This document shows, one piece after another, positions 45,110 through 53,591 of a stretch of 64,000 bases of DNA; position 1 is the first letter of the stretch; each line of letters begins with the position of its first letter. Origin of the DNA: Gaertneriomyces semiglobifer (lineage: Eukaryota; Chytridiomycota; Chytridiomycetes; Spizellomycetales; Spizellomycetaceae); contig JAHLKF010000031.1 in assembly GCA_025558075.1 (NCBI GenBank), forward strand, positions 62,001 to 126,000. Direction: 5' to 3'. A program made the position numbers and the translations under genes. The notes under the pieces are model-generated. The model was given only the letters and a program-made list of their open reading frames with translations. It was not told the DNA's origin and did no database searches.

Positions 45110-45123
45110 TCTTTTTTTTTTTT
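45110..45123 (+). terminator. poly-T tract between ATPase and capsid genes
   Basis: A run of 12-13 T begins just after the ATPase stop, flanked by GTC and GAAAGAC that can pair weakly. It may mark 3' end formation of the ATPase transcript, or be part of the capsid promoter. Confidence 0.3.
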
Positions 45124-45147
45124 GAAAGACCATTGTAAAACATTCAT

Positions 45148-46494
45148 ATGTCACAAAGAAGCGTAATTGAAACGACTGAAGTTAGGAAGGTACCCAGTCC
45201 ATTTGTCTACAAGAGGAATGCTAGAAACGGAGTTGTACTGAACTTTCAACCTACTTCGCAAGTAAGGTTTGAACCGACGAACGGATCTTCAGACTGCCGT
45301 GCCGGAGGAAAAATTATGTTCAAGATTGCTGATGACAAGCGCTTTTGGTTAGTGAATGAAACAATTCACAGGTATCGAGTTGTAGGGTTGGATGCGAATG
45401 GTGCAGAGGTTGTCAGTGGTACCGCTAATCATAAACTAACACAGAGTGGAACGGATGCAGTATGGCAACGTATGTCAGTGTTGATGGATGGTAGAATCAT
45501 TGAAGATCTCAACCGTTATAATCTGTTTACAGCACATGAGAACGCGTTGACATCTTATGAAACCAAAGAGCACCTAGGCATTTGCGAGTATTACACTCCT
45601 GATGCTGTGGCAGCGCATAACAATTCTGCAAAAATTGCACAGACTCGTGCATATTCTGCCACAGCGTTGTCGCTTAGTTTCTTCCAGAATCCTATTGCAT
45701 TTCCTCTTTGCCTAGTCAAAGGTGGTGTTACCGTTGAGATGACCGCAGAGACTGACCTTGCATCTGTGTTCCCTGATGCTACAGGTATAACTTCATACAA
45801 AATTGTTGAAAACGAACTTATCTGTCAATTCGCTGAACCCGTCCCCGAATATTATGCAAAGATCCTTTCAATTATGGAGAGTGGTGAATCGCTTTCCATT
45901 CCTCTACAAGTTGTCTGGAACCAAGAATTTGCAGGTCAAGACTCTCGCGTACAGCAACTGAATGTAGTAACAGGCGAGCAATCATCAGTGTCAAGTCTCA
46001 TGTTAGTAACAATGAAGCATGGTGATGATACTGTGGACAAACTCAATTACTCCGATGATGCTGGAATTCGAACAGTCTCTATTCAAGTCGGTACATCGAG
46101 GTTCCCGGAAGGAAAGGCCATTTTCAATGGATCAAGTAATGGCGTACTAGACCCCGAAATGTACGCCTTGTCCCAACGCTACAAAGATTCAACAGATGTT
46201 TGCTATGCTCCTACAAGTGCTGATTTGACAGGATGGGCTTTGAATGGTAAATCGGTCAAGCACTGGTCATGGAGACAGAATTTCAAGCAATCTCAGGATA
46301 TGATTGGTGGAGGTTTACAAACTTTAGCAGATGGTCGTATTATGATTAATATCAGCCAATATCCCAACCCTCCTGAAACTACTCCAAACTTTGCACCAAA
46401 TACTACATTCAAGGACAAGACCTTCCATGTATTCTGGACAACCGATCACGAAATGCAGATCACCAGAGACGGTGTTAGATTAGTACCTGCATAA
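45148..46494 (+). CDS. predicted double jelly-roll major capsid protein
   Basis: 448 residues, beta-rich throughout, with no transmembrane segment or enzyme motif. It starts 38 bp after the ATPase and is the largest beta-sheet protein of the element other than the fibre. Strand-like blocks (GKIMFKIADDKRFWL ... HRYRVVGLD ... FPLCLVKGGVTVEMTAE ... LICQFAEPVPEYYAKIL) and the C-terminal WTTDHEMQITRDGVRLV resemble Polinton-like capsid proteins. Length lies at the lower end for this fold. The call depends on gene order and strand content; a structure prediction should settle it. Confidence 0.65.
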   Translation: MSQRSVIETTEVRKVPSPFVYKRNARNGVVLNFQPTSQVRFEPTNGSSDCRAGGKIMFKIADDKRFWLVNETIHRYRVVGLDANGAEVVSGTANHKLTQSGTDAVWQRMSVLMDGRIIEDLNRYNLFTAHENALTSYETKEHLGICEYYTPDAVAAHNNSAKIAQTRAYSATALSLSFFQNPIAFPLCLVKGGVTVEMTAETDLASVFPDATGITSYKIVENELICQFAEPVPEYYAKILSIMESGESLSIPLQVVWNQEFAGQDSRVQQLNVVTGEQSSVSSLMLVTMKHGDDTVDKLNYSDDAGIRTVSIQVGTSRFPEGKAIFNGSSNGVLDPEMYALSQRYKDSTDVCYAPTSADLTGWALNGKSVKHWSWRQNFKQSQDMIGGGLQTLADGRIMINISQYPNPPETTPNFAPNTTFKDKTFHVFWTTDHEMQITRDGVRLVPA

Positions 46495-46546
46495 GTCATA
46501 TTTTTTCCTAGACAATAGGTAGGAATCTCCTAATTGAATTGAATCA

Positions 46547-46699
46547 ATGGTTAAGCGAAAGAAGTTAGTCAACACGACAAACATGCCTCCAGGTTTGAAA
46601 AAGTACCATAACGCCCGAAACAAGCAGATTCGTGCCGCACGTAAGGCGGCGGGAAGTCGTAGGGCTGTTACTAAAGTTAATCGTGTAATCTATATTTAG
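46547..46699 (+). CDS. 50-residue very basic peptide, core-protein-like
   Basis: A short frame from ATG 46547 to TAG 46699, just downstream of the capsid gene. About 18 of 50 residues are Lys or Arg (MVKRKKLVN ... YHNARNKQIRAARKAAG), with MPPGLKK in the middle and a hydrophobic end (VIYI). Small basic genome-condensing peptides of this kind occur near capsid genes in adenoviruses (mu/pX) and some Polintons; this is analogy, not shown homology. The 52-base gap after the capsid stop suggests co-transcription or its own AT-rich promoter. Confidence 0.5.
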   Translation: MVKRKKLVNTTNMPPGLKKYHNARNKQIRAARKAAGSRRAVTKVNRVIYI

Positions 46700-47087
46700 T
46701 AACCTATTTGATCCTGCCCGGAAAAGAGCCTTCCATGGCGGCGGTTTGCCGCATCACCGGACGTGCGGCTCGCTGGGTCGGTTCTATCGGATAGCCGTAT
46801 AAGTAGGAATGCTACTCGGAGAGGGATGTCGCACCATCATTCACACTCAATAGCATCTGCTCCGCCGCCAAGTCAAAACAATCAACCCGGATAAGGAACA
46901 CCTCCGGTGTGACTCGTTCGATCAGAGATCGAACTCGAACCGCAAACTCGAACTCTGACCGCCAACTCTGAAACACGTATCACGACTCTGAAACACGAAA
47001 TCGCTAAATATAGTCAACTCTGAAACACAGATCGCAAGTCTGAAACACCGTCAACAACTCTGAGACAAATCTCATCTATTTTTAAGA
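46700..47087. promoter_or_regulatory. GC-rich structured block and CTCTGAAACAC repeats upstream of the basic/acidic gene
   Basis: Positions about 46730-46800 are strikingly GC-rich for this element and can form hairpins (GCGGCGGTTTGCCGC; GGAAAAGAGCCTTCC). Positions about 46960-47070 carry five variants of (A)CTCTGAAACAC. The gene at 47088 follows. A 22-codon His-rich frame (46828 onward) is too short to support. The block could be a long 5' leader, an operator array or a structured RNA. Confidence 0.4.
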
Positions 47088-47606
47088 ATGGGTAAGACTG
47101 GAGGCAGCAAGTCTCATGGAATGAAATATGCCCGTGGCCATCATGCTCTCGTAGTTCATCCGGCTACAGCATCACGTATAAAGGGAGAATTGATAGAGGA
47201 TGAAGAAGAGGGTCTCTGCTACAGGAAGCACATTACTCGAACTGTGTGTGAAGGTGCTAGAGAGGGAAAATGGTACCTTAGGAAGGTCGATAAACAGCTT
47301 AAACGGTTCAAACGTAGGAAAGCTAAGAGGGCTAAGGCTCTCGAAAAGGAAGAGGAGCGTACAAAGCGCTCCAGCGACGTTATCAAATCGATACCTAAAA
47401 TGGAAGTAAACATTTTAGATTATAACTCTGACAGTGATGGAAGCTCCTCTTCCGATGAGTCTGACAGTAGCACCACGGACAATGACAGTACCGATGATGG
47501 TAACAGTACCGATGATGGTAACAGCACGGATGGGGGCAAACCTGATGATGTCGAAAAGGAACAAGAAGCATCAGTACCATCCCCTGTGAAACGCAAGGCT
47601 AAGTAA
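47088..47606 (+). CDS. basic protein with Ser/Asp-rich acidic tail
   Basis: 172 residues. N-terminal half basic (GKTGGSKSHGMKYARGHH; KQLKRFKRRKAKRAKAL), then about 60 residues of Ser/Asp/Asn repeats (DSTDDGNSTDDGNSTDGG) and a basic end (VKRKAK). The 15-base STDDGN repeat is tandem. The charge layout suggests a nucleic-acid-binding or histone-chaperone-like core protein. No family recognised. Confidence 0.55.
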   Translation: MGKTGGSKSHGMKYARGHHALVVHPATASRIKGELIEDEEEGLCYRKHITRTVCEGAREGKWYLRKVDKQLKRFKRRKAKRAKALEKEEERTKRSSDVIKSIPKMEVNILDYNSDSDGSSSSDESDSSTTDNDSTDDGNSTDDGNSTDGGKPDDVEKEQEASVPSPVKRKAK

Positions 47607-47829
47607 GATTTCAGCATACTTCCTAACTCAGCACCACATGCCATGTGAACGAACATCAAAAAAATCATGTACATCTTTCAGTGCTTCTTAGCACTCAATC
47701 TTTGTTTATCGACACTCTAAAAAACGTGTTTCAAAACAACATAAAAAGTATAAAATTACATTTAAAGACAAAAAACAATTGTATTTGTAATTGTGATTGT
47801 AATCATTGTAATCAATAAAGTTCATTCAC

Positions 47830-48066
47830 ATGGCAAGAACACATGGTGCACTGCAGAAACTTTACAAGTGGCGACTCTATAAAAAGAACTCGGATGGCTC
47901 GGATACATTCGTAAGGGATTTCAAAACACAAAAGGACATATGTGAGTATATAGGGTACCCCAACAAGAACTATTTGAGTTATATCTACGACCATGCTAAG
48001 CAGCGTGAAGCATTTCTTAATACATATCGTGTTACAAAGATCACCGATGATGTGCTACGTCTATGA
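47830..48066 (+). CDS. small hypothetical protein (78 residues)
   Basis: Basic, Tyr/Lys-rich; contains WRLYKKNSDGSDTFVRDFKTQ and helical FKTQKDICEYIGYP, a pattern like small homeobox-type or helix-turn-helix virus proteins. It precedes the replicase in the same direction, 98 bp away, with its own TTTAAAG box upstream. Possibly an early regulator; low certainty. Confidence 0.45.
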   Translation: MARTHGALQKLYKWRLYKKNSDGSDTFVRDFKTQKDICEYIGYPNKNYLSYIYDHAKQREAFLNTYRVTKITDDVLRL

Positions 48067-48164
48067 GAACAGAGAAGAAGAAATGCGTTTAAAGATTGAA
48101 ATATTTAAGCTAAGGAATAACATAAGAACATAAGAATAGAAGATTCTCTAAACCATTAACAAAG

Positions 48165-51100
48165 ATGCCATTGATACTTGATCCTATCAATAACAAAAAT
48201 GTCCATGAGGGGTCAAAGCCTTACAAGACCCTCATGAACAAAGTTGCTAACGGAAATTTCAGTCGTAGGGGATGGAGTCGTTTACGTAAAGAAGCGCTTG
48301 AAGATATCATGATTGACCATCTACCATTATACCTTGCTGAACAGCAAGAAAAAAGAAAAACTGATGCCAAACGTGCCGCAGATGCTAGAACACCGGCTCA
48401 ACGTGCGGCAATCGCTCAAAGAGCCACTGCTACAAGGCAACAGAGGAAGGCTGATGAGGATGCTTGTATCGCTCTGGCTGTTCAAGAAAGGTTGCAAAAG
48501 GATAAAGAGGCAGCCGCTAAGAAGGCAGCCAAAACACGTAAGGCATCCCGATTACCACCACAGTCATGGTCATTACAATGGGTTCATCTTCTGTACTGGT
48601 GCGAATACAATGACAGGCCGTTTTATAGAGAGAGAAACTATACCGAAGGTGATCGTTTCGAGAAATCAAAAGATCATCGATACCATCAGGTGCAAGCAGT
48701 TCGTGCTGAAAAAGGATCAGAATGGATGCCAGCAATTGCAGAAAGACAAGATGATTTTGAGAATGAACGTGAGGATAACAAAGATGCTCACTTCCGTGAA
48801 TCACTCTCTGCCCAAAACCCTCATGTCTTTAACAACGTGAGAGGAAATATGACTACTGAAATGGCCAAGGCCCTCATTGACAAGCACAAAAGGGAGGAAG
48901 GAATGCTTTTTCATGCGGATTCAGATAAGTATACAAACGACTTTATTATTTTGGAAACATTTGTTTTATCATGTGTGAACATCTCGACAGGTACACCCTT
49001 AGAACATATGATGCTCTTTGATGAGGCTCAAGACGGTAAGGACATTCGGCCTGAGCACATACCTACTGGAAGATGTGCAGTCAATGCAGTTAGAGTGGCA
49101 TGGGGGTATGGCTTTGACCGTGCTCAGCGTAAAGGCTCGAAAGAGATACTTGATGATGCATGGTTGATTTCAACTTTAGGTTTGACCTCTCTTGATGAAG
49201 GCATGAATCTCTCTCATATCCAAACCTTATCCACAAAACTCGGTCGCATTGGTTTTGGTGCTCCATACTATTGTATTGACCTTGAAAAGGACTTTGTTGC
49301 TTGTCACTCATGTAGTGAAGATTGGCAAAAGAGAACAAGTATTAGGTGGGTTCTGCCTGCACTGTATGGCTTCATTTACAACAATCACTTTTCAATCATC
49401 ACGGATCAAGACCTTCAAAAGTCTCTTTGTGAGAGATCTAAATCTCACGAAATGAAAGCCGATAGTGTCGATACACTCTTTGCTCGAAAAAACGATGGCA
49501 AATGTGATGAAGAGGCAAAGGAACAGCAATATTTCGTAATGGTAACAACGAATCGATGGGATCTTGTCCTTGAAAAGATACTGGAGATGGACTCACATGA
49601 AACGAACTGCATTTTCATCTTGGAGGAATGTGATGAGTATCATCAACTCGAATCCTTGTTTCTGTCTTATGTCCAAACACACCGTAGAATTCCAGACATC
49701 AAGATTCATGTGACTAGCACTGGTGAAGCGCGGATACAATGTATCATGTTACCTAGCAAGAACCACATCACTTTGGATCAAGATTTCCAGACTCGGAGAA
49801 CCATATGTGAAAAACTCGATATTGACTTTAGGAATCAATCCAAACCATCAATATCTGCATTTGTATTCAATGAGTTCTATCCAAATTTGAAGAAGTCGAT
49901 GATGTCTCCAAAACTTATGGATCTTTTCAACACCTTTACGAAACCCAGTATCTTTTATGGCAATTTCATTGGTGCTACCCCTAGAGAAGTGTATCAAGAA
50001 ATGATTGCAAACAATGAACTGGTTGCTATCGACAAACCTAAATGTTATCAGTCAAGTTGGTACGAGATGCCTTTAGATTTCCCAGTGTTCTCCATATTTG
50101 ATGATACAGAACTATACTGTGCAGACAAGAGCAAGAATGGTACGGCTGCCGGTTGGTACTACATTGAAACAGAGAACGTTATCCCTTGCGAAGGGAATGG
50201 ATGGTACTCTAATGTGATACTCAAAAAATGCCGAGATGAGAAGATCCCACATGAAGTCACTCATATGATCATTGCCAGTCGACGAATCAAGCACGACTAC
50301 TTTCGCTCATACATTGACATGGTTGTCAGTAAAACCGGAAAAGATGCCAAAATTCTGATCAACAGTATGATTGGTTTGATAGGAAAGAGGTTCACTAAAG
50401 ATCATCTCTCCACGTTATTTGTTTCTGGAATAGATGAAGGCATTCATTACTTCAACAAATTCCAACTAGAGAAACAATGGATGCCGACAATTGCTCAAAA
50501 ATTCTCAAAGGATCTACATGGTGTCGATCTCTACCAAGTTACCGCAGCACGCACTGTCACCGACATGAATACTCATAGACCTATTCGTAAGCAAATTATT
50601 GATTATGCAAACTGCCTGCTTTACGACATGATCAAGAACACAGTAGGACATATTTCAAAGGTAGTTTCTGTGAAAACTGACTGTATCGTTGTGAAAAAGG
50701 GTGATGTCTTTATCGGGAATCTATACAAATACAGAATAGAAGACCGGTTGCCAGAAGTACACAAGCCCTTGAACCTGCCTCGAAGTACCCGAACGGTTGC
50801 AACCGACGATCCATTTCCAAACAGGGTTGAGTTGAAAATTCTCAAGGGTCAGGATGGTGCAAAGATGCTTCTAGATGCAGTCAAGGGACAATCTTGTAGA
50901 ATTCAAGCAGGAGCCGGACATGGAAAATCTCATCTGTTGAAAGGACTTAAAAGTCATTTAGAAGATCAACAGCGCGAGGTTCTGGTTCTTGCACCTACCA
51001 ATTGCGCCGCCTTCAATATCGATGGAAAGACCATTCACAAAGGCTTGAAGATCTCTCCTGATGATGACGTCTCTCATCTGAAGCATCGTAAAAGACCAGA

Positions 51101-52205
51101 TGACTTGCTTATTGATGAGATCTCACAAATCCCGTCTTATCTGTGGAATATGATTGCTGTCTACAAGCGAAAAGGATGTCGAGTGTTTCTCTTTGGTGAC
51201 TCTTATCAGTTACCTCCAGTGGAACCTACTGAAGATATATACTCCCAAGACTATCTCGAAACAAATGCGGTAAGTGACATTGCGGATGGCAACTTTGTTG
51301 TACTTACTGAAAACCATCGCTTCACTAGTGACCCATCTAACCGTATGCACGAAGTAGTAGACGCTATTCAAGCAAATGATTTCGAGAAGCATCTCTCTGA
51401 ACTCTATGTCGATGATGTTACATGGCGGTCATACAAGATGAACATTGCCTTCACCAACCGAATGTGTCATCACATTAACAAGTTGCACATGGAGCACGAT
51501 GGACAAATTGCTCAGAAAAACAGGAAGAAAATACTCTTTTCACCAAAGATCGAAAAGGATCGAAAGTCACAAGATTGCTCCTTTGTCAAAGGATCTCCTG
51601 TGATTGTTCGTAAAGGCTTCTCTTCAAAAGGTGTTAAGGTTATCAAGATGACACGATGGTATGTTGTTGACTGGGACGACAGAAATGTGAAATGTTGCAC
51701 CGATCATGGCTCAACATGTAGTGTCTCTCGCAAGAACTTTCAAAAGTTCTTCTTGTCAGGGTATTGCACTACAGTTCACAAAGCACAAGGTCAAACATTC
51801 AAACAACATTTTGTGATTCATAAAGTCTCCAAAATGACTAAGAAGATGTTGTACACTGCGGTAAGTAGGTCATCTCATAGTAAGTACGTCCATTTTTCAA
51901 AAATTCAGTTGAAGGATCAAATGAGTGATCCATCTTTCATTGCTTATCTCAGGCAACGGTTTGCACATGTTGAAGGTTGCACCTTTGAAGAGTTCCTCCG
52001 ATATATTCAAGATTCTTTGAACAAATCTCAATACTTAAAGGGTATGTCTTGGAACAACTACGGTTGGGACTTTGAAATTGATCACATTGTTCCACAAGCA
52101 GAAGGTGGATCAGATCACTACACAAACTTAGCACCTTTGGATATTTCCGAAAACAGACGAAAGCAAAAGCGACACGATGACGTGTTATTGAACAAGACTC
52201 TTTGA
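48165..52205 (+). CDS. replicase fusion: cysteine-protease-like region, family B polymerase, SF1 helicase, HNH nuclease
   Basis: 1,346 residues. Residues 1-180: charged helical region. About 300-420: protease-like pattern with Cys304 (TGRCAVNAV) and His408 (YNNHFSIITD), resembling OTU-type folds. About 610-850: polymerase motifs, A-like AIDKPKCYQSS (Asp623), B-like KILINSMIGLIGK (about 729), C-like VKTDCIVV (Asp839); motif C is degenerate compared with DTDS and no exonuclease motifs are obvious. About 910-1240: SF1B (Pif1/RecD-like) helicase with GAGHGKS, LLIDEIS, GDSYQLPPVE, VHKAQGQTF and TAVSRS. About 1300-1335: HNH nuclease, EIDHIVPQAEGG...NLAPL...N. Polymerase and helicase presumably copy the genome in cis. 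A TATTTAAG box lies near 48105. No frameshift. Confidence 0.75.
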   Translation: MPLILDPINNKNVHEGSKPYKTLMNKVANGNFSRRGWSRLRKEALEDIMIDHLPLYLAEQQEKRKTDAKRAADARTPAQRAAIAQRATATRQQRKADEDACIALAVQERLQKDKEAAAKKAAKTRKASRLPPQSWSLQWVHLLYWCEYNDRPFYRERNYTEGDRFEKSKDHRYHQVQAVRAEKGSEWMPAIAERQDDFENEREDNKDAHFRESLSAQNPHVFNNVRGNMTTEMAKALIDKHKREEGMLFHADSDKYTNDFIILETFVLSCVNISTGTPLEHMMLFDEAQDGKDIRPEHIPTGRCAVNAVRVAWGYGFDRAQRKGSKEILDDAWLISTLGLTSLDEGMNLSHIQTLSTKLGRIGFGAPYYCIDLEKDFVACHSCSEDWQKRTSIRWVLPALYGFIYNNHFSIITDQDLQKSLCERSKSHEMKADSVDTLFARKNDGKCDEEAKEQQYFVMVTTNRWDLVLEKILEMDSHETNCIFILEECDEYHQLESLFLSYVQTHRRIPDIKIHVTSTGEARIQCIMLPSKNHITLDQDFQTRRTICEKLDIDFRNQSKPSISAFVFNEFYPNLKKSMMSPKLMDLFNTFTKPSIFYGNFIGATPREVYQEMIANNELVAIDKPKCYQSSWYEMPLDFPVFSIFDDTELYCADKSKNGTAAGWYYIETENVIPCEGNGWYSNVILKKCRDEKIPHEVTHMIIASRRIKHDYFRSYIDMVVSKTGKDAKILINSMIGLIGKRFTKDHLSTLFVSGIDEGIHYFNKFQLEKQWMPTIAQKFSKDLHGVDLYQVTAARTVTDMNTHRPIRKQIIDYANCLLYDMIKNTVGHISKVVSVKTDCIVVKKGDVFIGNLYKYRIEDRLPEVHKPLNLPRSTRTVATDDPFPNRVELKILKGQDGAKMLLDAVKGQSCRIQAGAGHGKSHLLKGLKSHLEDQQREVLVLAPTNCAAFNIDGKTIHKGLKISPDDDVSHLKHRKRPDDLLIDEISQIPSYLWNMIAVYKRKGCRVFLFGDSYQLPPVEPTEDIYSQDYLETNAVSDIADGNFVVLTENHRFTSDPSNRMHEVVDAIQANDFEKHLSELYVDDVTWRSYKMNIAFTNRMCHHINKLHMEHDGQIAQKNRKKILFSPKIEKDRKSQDCSFVKGSPVIVRKGFSSKGVKVIKMTRWYVVDWDDRNVKCCTDHGSTCSVSRKNFQKFFLSGYCTTVHKAQGQTFKQHFVIHKVSKMTKKMLYTAVSRSSHSKYVHFSKIQLKDQMSDPSFIAYLRQRFAHVEGCTFEEFLRYIQDSLNKSQYLKGMSWNNYGWDFEIDHIVPQAEGGSDHYTNLAPLDISENRRKQKRHDDVLLNKTL

Positions 52206-52242
52206 ATCAGATCCTGCTTTTTTTGTAGATGCATAACAAAGA

Positions 52243-53394
52243 ATGGAAGAACTTCGCGCACTGTACTATTCGCCTGGGGCACCTTCTTCAGCAAGTGGGC
52301 TACAAAAGCTCTTGAAGAAGAAGAAAGGTGTCAATTTGACACTGACGACCATCAAAAAGTTTCTTGAAGGTGAAAGGTCGCATCAGATTCATCATAAGAA
52401 GAAGCGACTGAACCTGAATGTCACAAGAACATTTGCTCCATTCGATGTATGGGAAAGCGACTGCTTAGCACTGGGACAAGATGCTCACTCGAAACAAAAT
52501 CATGGTTTTGCACATATACTAGTCTGTGTTGACCGTTTCTCTAAAATGGTATGGACTCATCCCTTGAAACGTCTAGATGAACATAGTGTAACAAAAGCCA
52601 TGCAGACAATCCTAGATCAATCCCTTGAAACATATAAGATGCGTCCAAATCATTTAGTGACCGACGCTGGTGGTGCATACGTGTCAAAAACCTTCTCAAA
52701 TCTCATGAATGATTATGCTATTACCCACAAGATAACATATATGGCTCATCAAGCGGAACGTATGATCAAATCACTCAAGGGGGCTATCGGGCGAATTCTT
52801 ACACATCGAAAGGACAACAAGTGGAGTGATGTACTTCCCGACCTGACGGATACAGTCAATGATACAGATCATCGTGGGATTGGAATGTCATCAAAAGAGG
52901 CAATTGAGCAGCCACATAAAGCGCTTGAAAATCTCGGAAAATACTGGAAGAGCATACATCAAGTTGAGCCGGAAGTATTCTCGGCTGGTGATCATGTGAG
53001 AATTCGACATGAAGGAAATGTGTTCCGCAAACCCCATTGCGAGGTCTTCTCAAGCGATGTATACACCATCCAAAACGTGCTGAAACCTAGCAACGCTTTA
53101 CAATCGACAAAGTATGCCATCAAAGGTATACCGAACCGAGTTTTCAATTATAACGATCTCATTCGAACAGACGAGCCAGCAACTGTGATCTCAAGGAAAC
53201 CACAGATAGATCGGTTTCAAAAACAAGCCGCCCGCGAATTGGCGGATCTTTGTGACCTTGTTCGTCAGGATACTATCCTTCCCCAAAAGTTGAGGTCGCA
53301 GCGGAAGAGCAAGAAGATCTCGCTCAAACGCATTCGTCCTAAGAATCAATTCCTTTATGTGGACATTCCTGTGAAAAAGAAGATTCCGCGATAA
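52243..53394 (+). CDS. rve-family (retroviral-type DDE) integrase
   Basis: 383 residues. The N-terminus (LYYSPGAPSSASGLQKLL) is the helical segment typical of Polinton integrases. The catalytic core has Asp73 (WESD), Asp141 (VTDAGGAY) and Glu172 (AERMIKSLKGAIGR), followed by an SH3-like part (SAGDHVRIRHEG...YTIQNVL) and a basic tail. Only 30 residues separate the second Asp from Glu, not the usual 35; residues just before AER look deleted. This may weaken or reshape the active site. It would join element ends to host DNA. Confidence 0.85.
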   Translation: MEELRALYYSPGAPSSASGLQKLLKKKKGVNLTLTTIKKFLEGERSHQIHHKKKRLNLNVTRTFAPFDVWESDCLALGQDAHSKQNHGFAHILVCVDRFSKMVWTHPLKRLDEHSVTKAMQTILDQSLETYKMRPNHLVTDAGGAYVSKTFSNLMNDYAITHKITYMAHQAERMIKSLKGAIGRILTHRKDNKWSDVLPDLTDTVNDTDHRGIGMSSKEAIEQPHKALENLGKYWKSIHQVEPEVFSAGDHVRIRHEGNVFRKPHCEVFSSDVYTIQNVLKPSNALQSTKYAIKGIPNRVFNYNDLIRTDEPATVISRKPQIDRFQKQAARELADLCDLVRQDTILPQKLRSQRKSKKISLKRIRPKNQFLYVDIPVKKKIPR

Positions 53395-53591
53395 CGCACT
53401 TGCGGCGACTAGACGATGTAGGCAAAAGAAAAGCGGTAAGTGCGCGAGCTTTACATCCTCACCTTCTTATCAAGGGAATCCGACATTTCCATTCTCTATA
53501 TGCACCTAGTCCATAGGCAACAAAACGTGGCTATTTAAAGAAAAGGACATATCTAGTTTTTTAACACAAAGTTTACAAAGTTTGTAGTTTT
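53395..53591. promoter_or_regulatory. promoter region of the SF2 helicase
   Basis: Contains CTATTTAAAGAAAAGG at about 53532-53547, a TATA-like box about 50 bases before the ATG at 53592, followed by AT-rich sequence with ACAAAGTTTACAAAGTTTGTAG. Confidence 0.45.
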
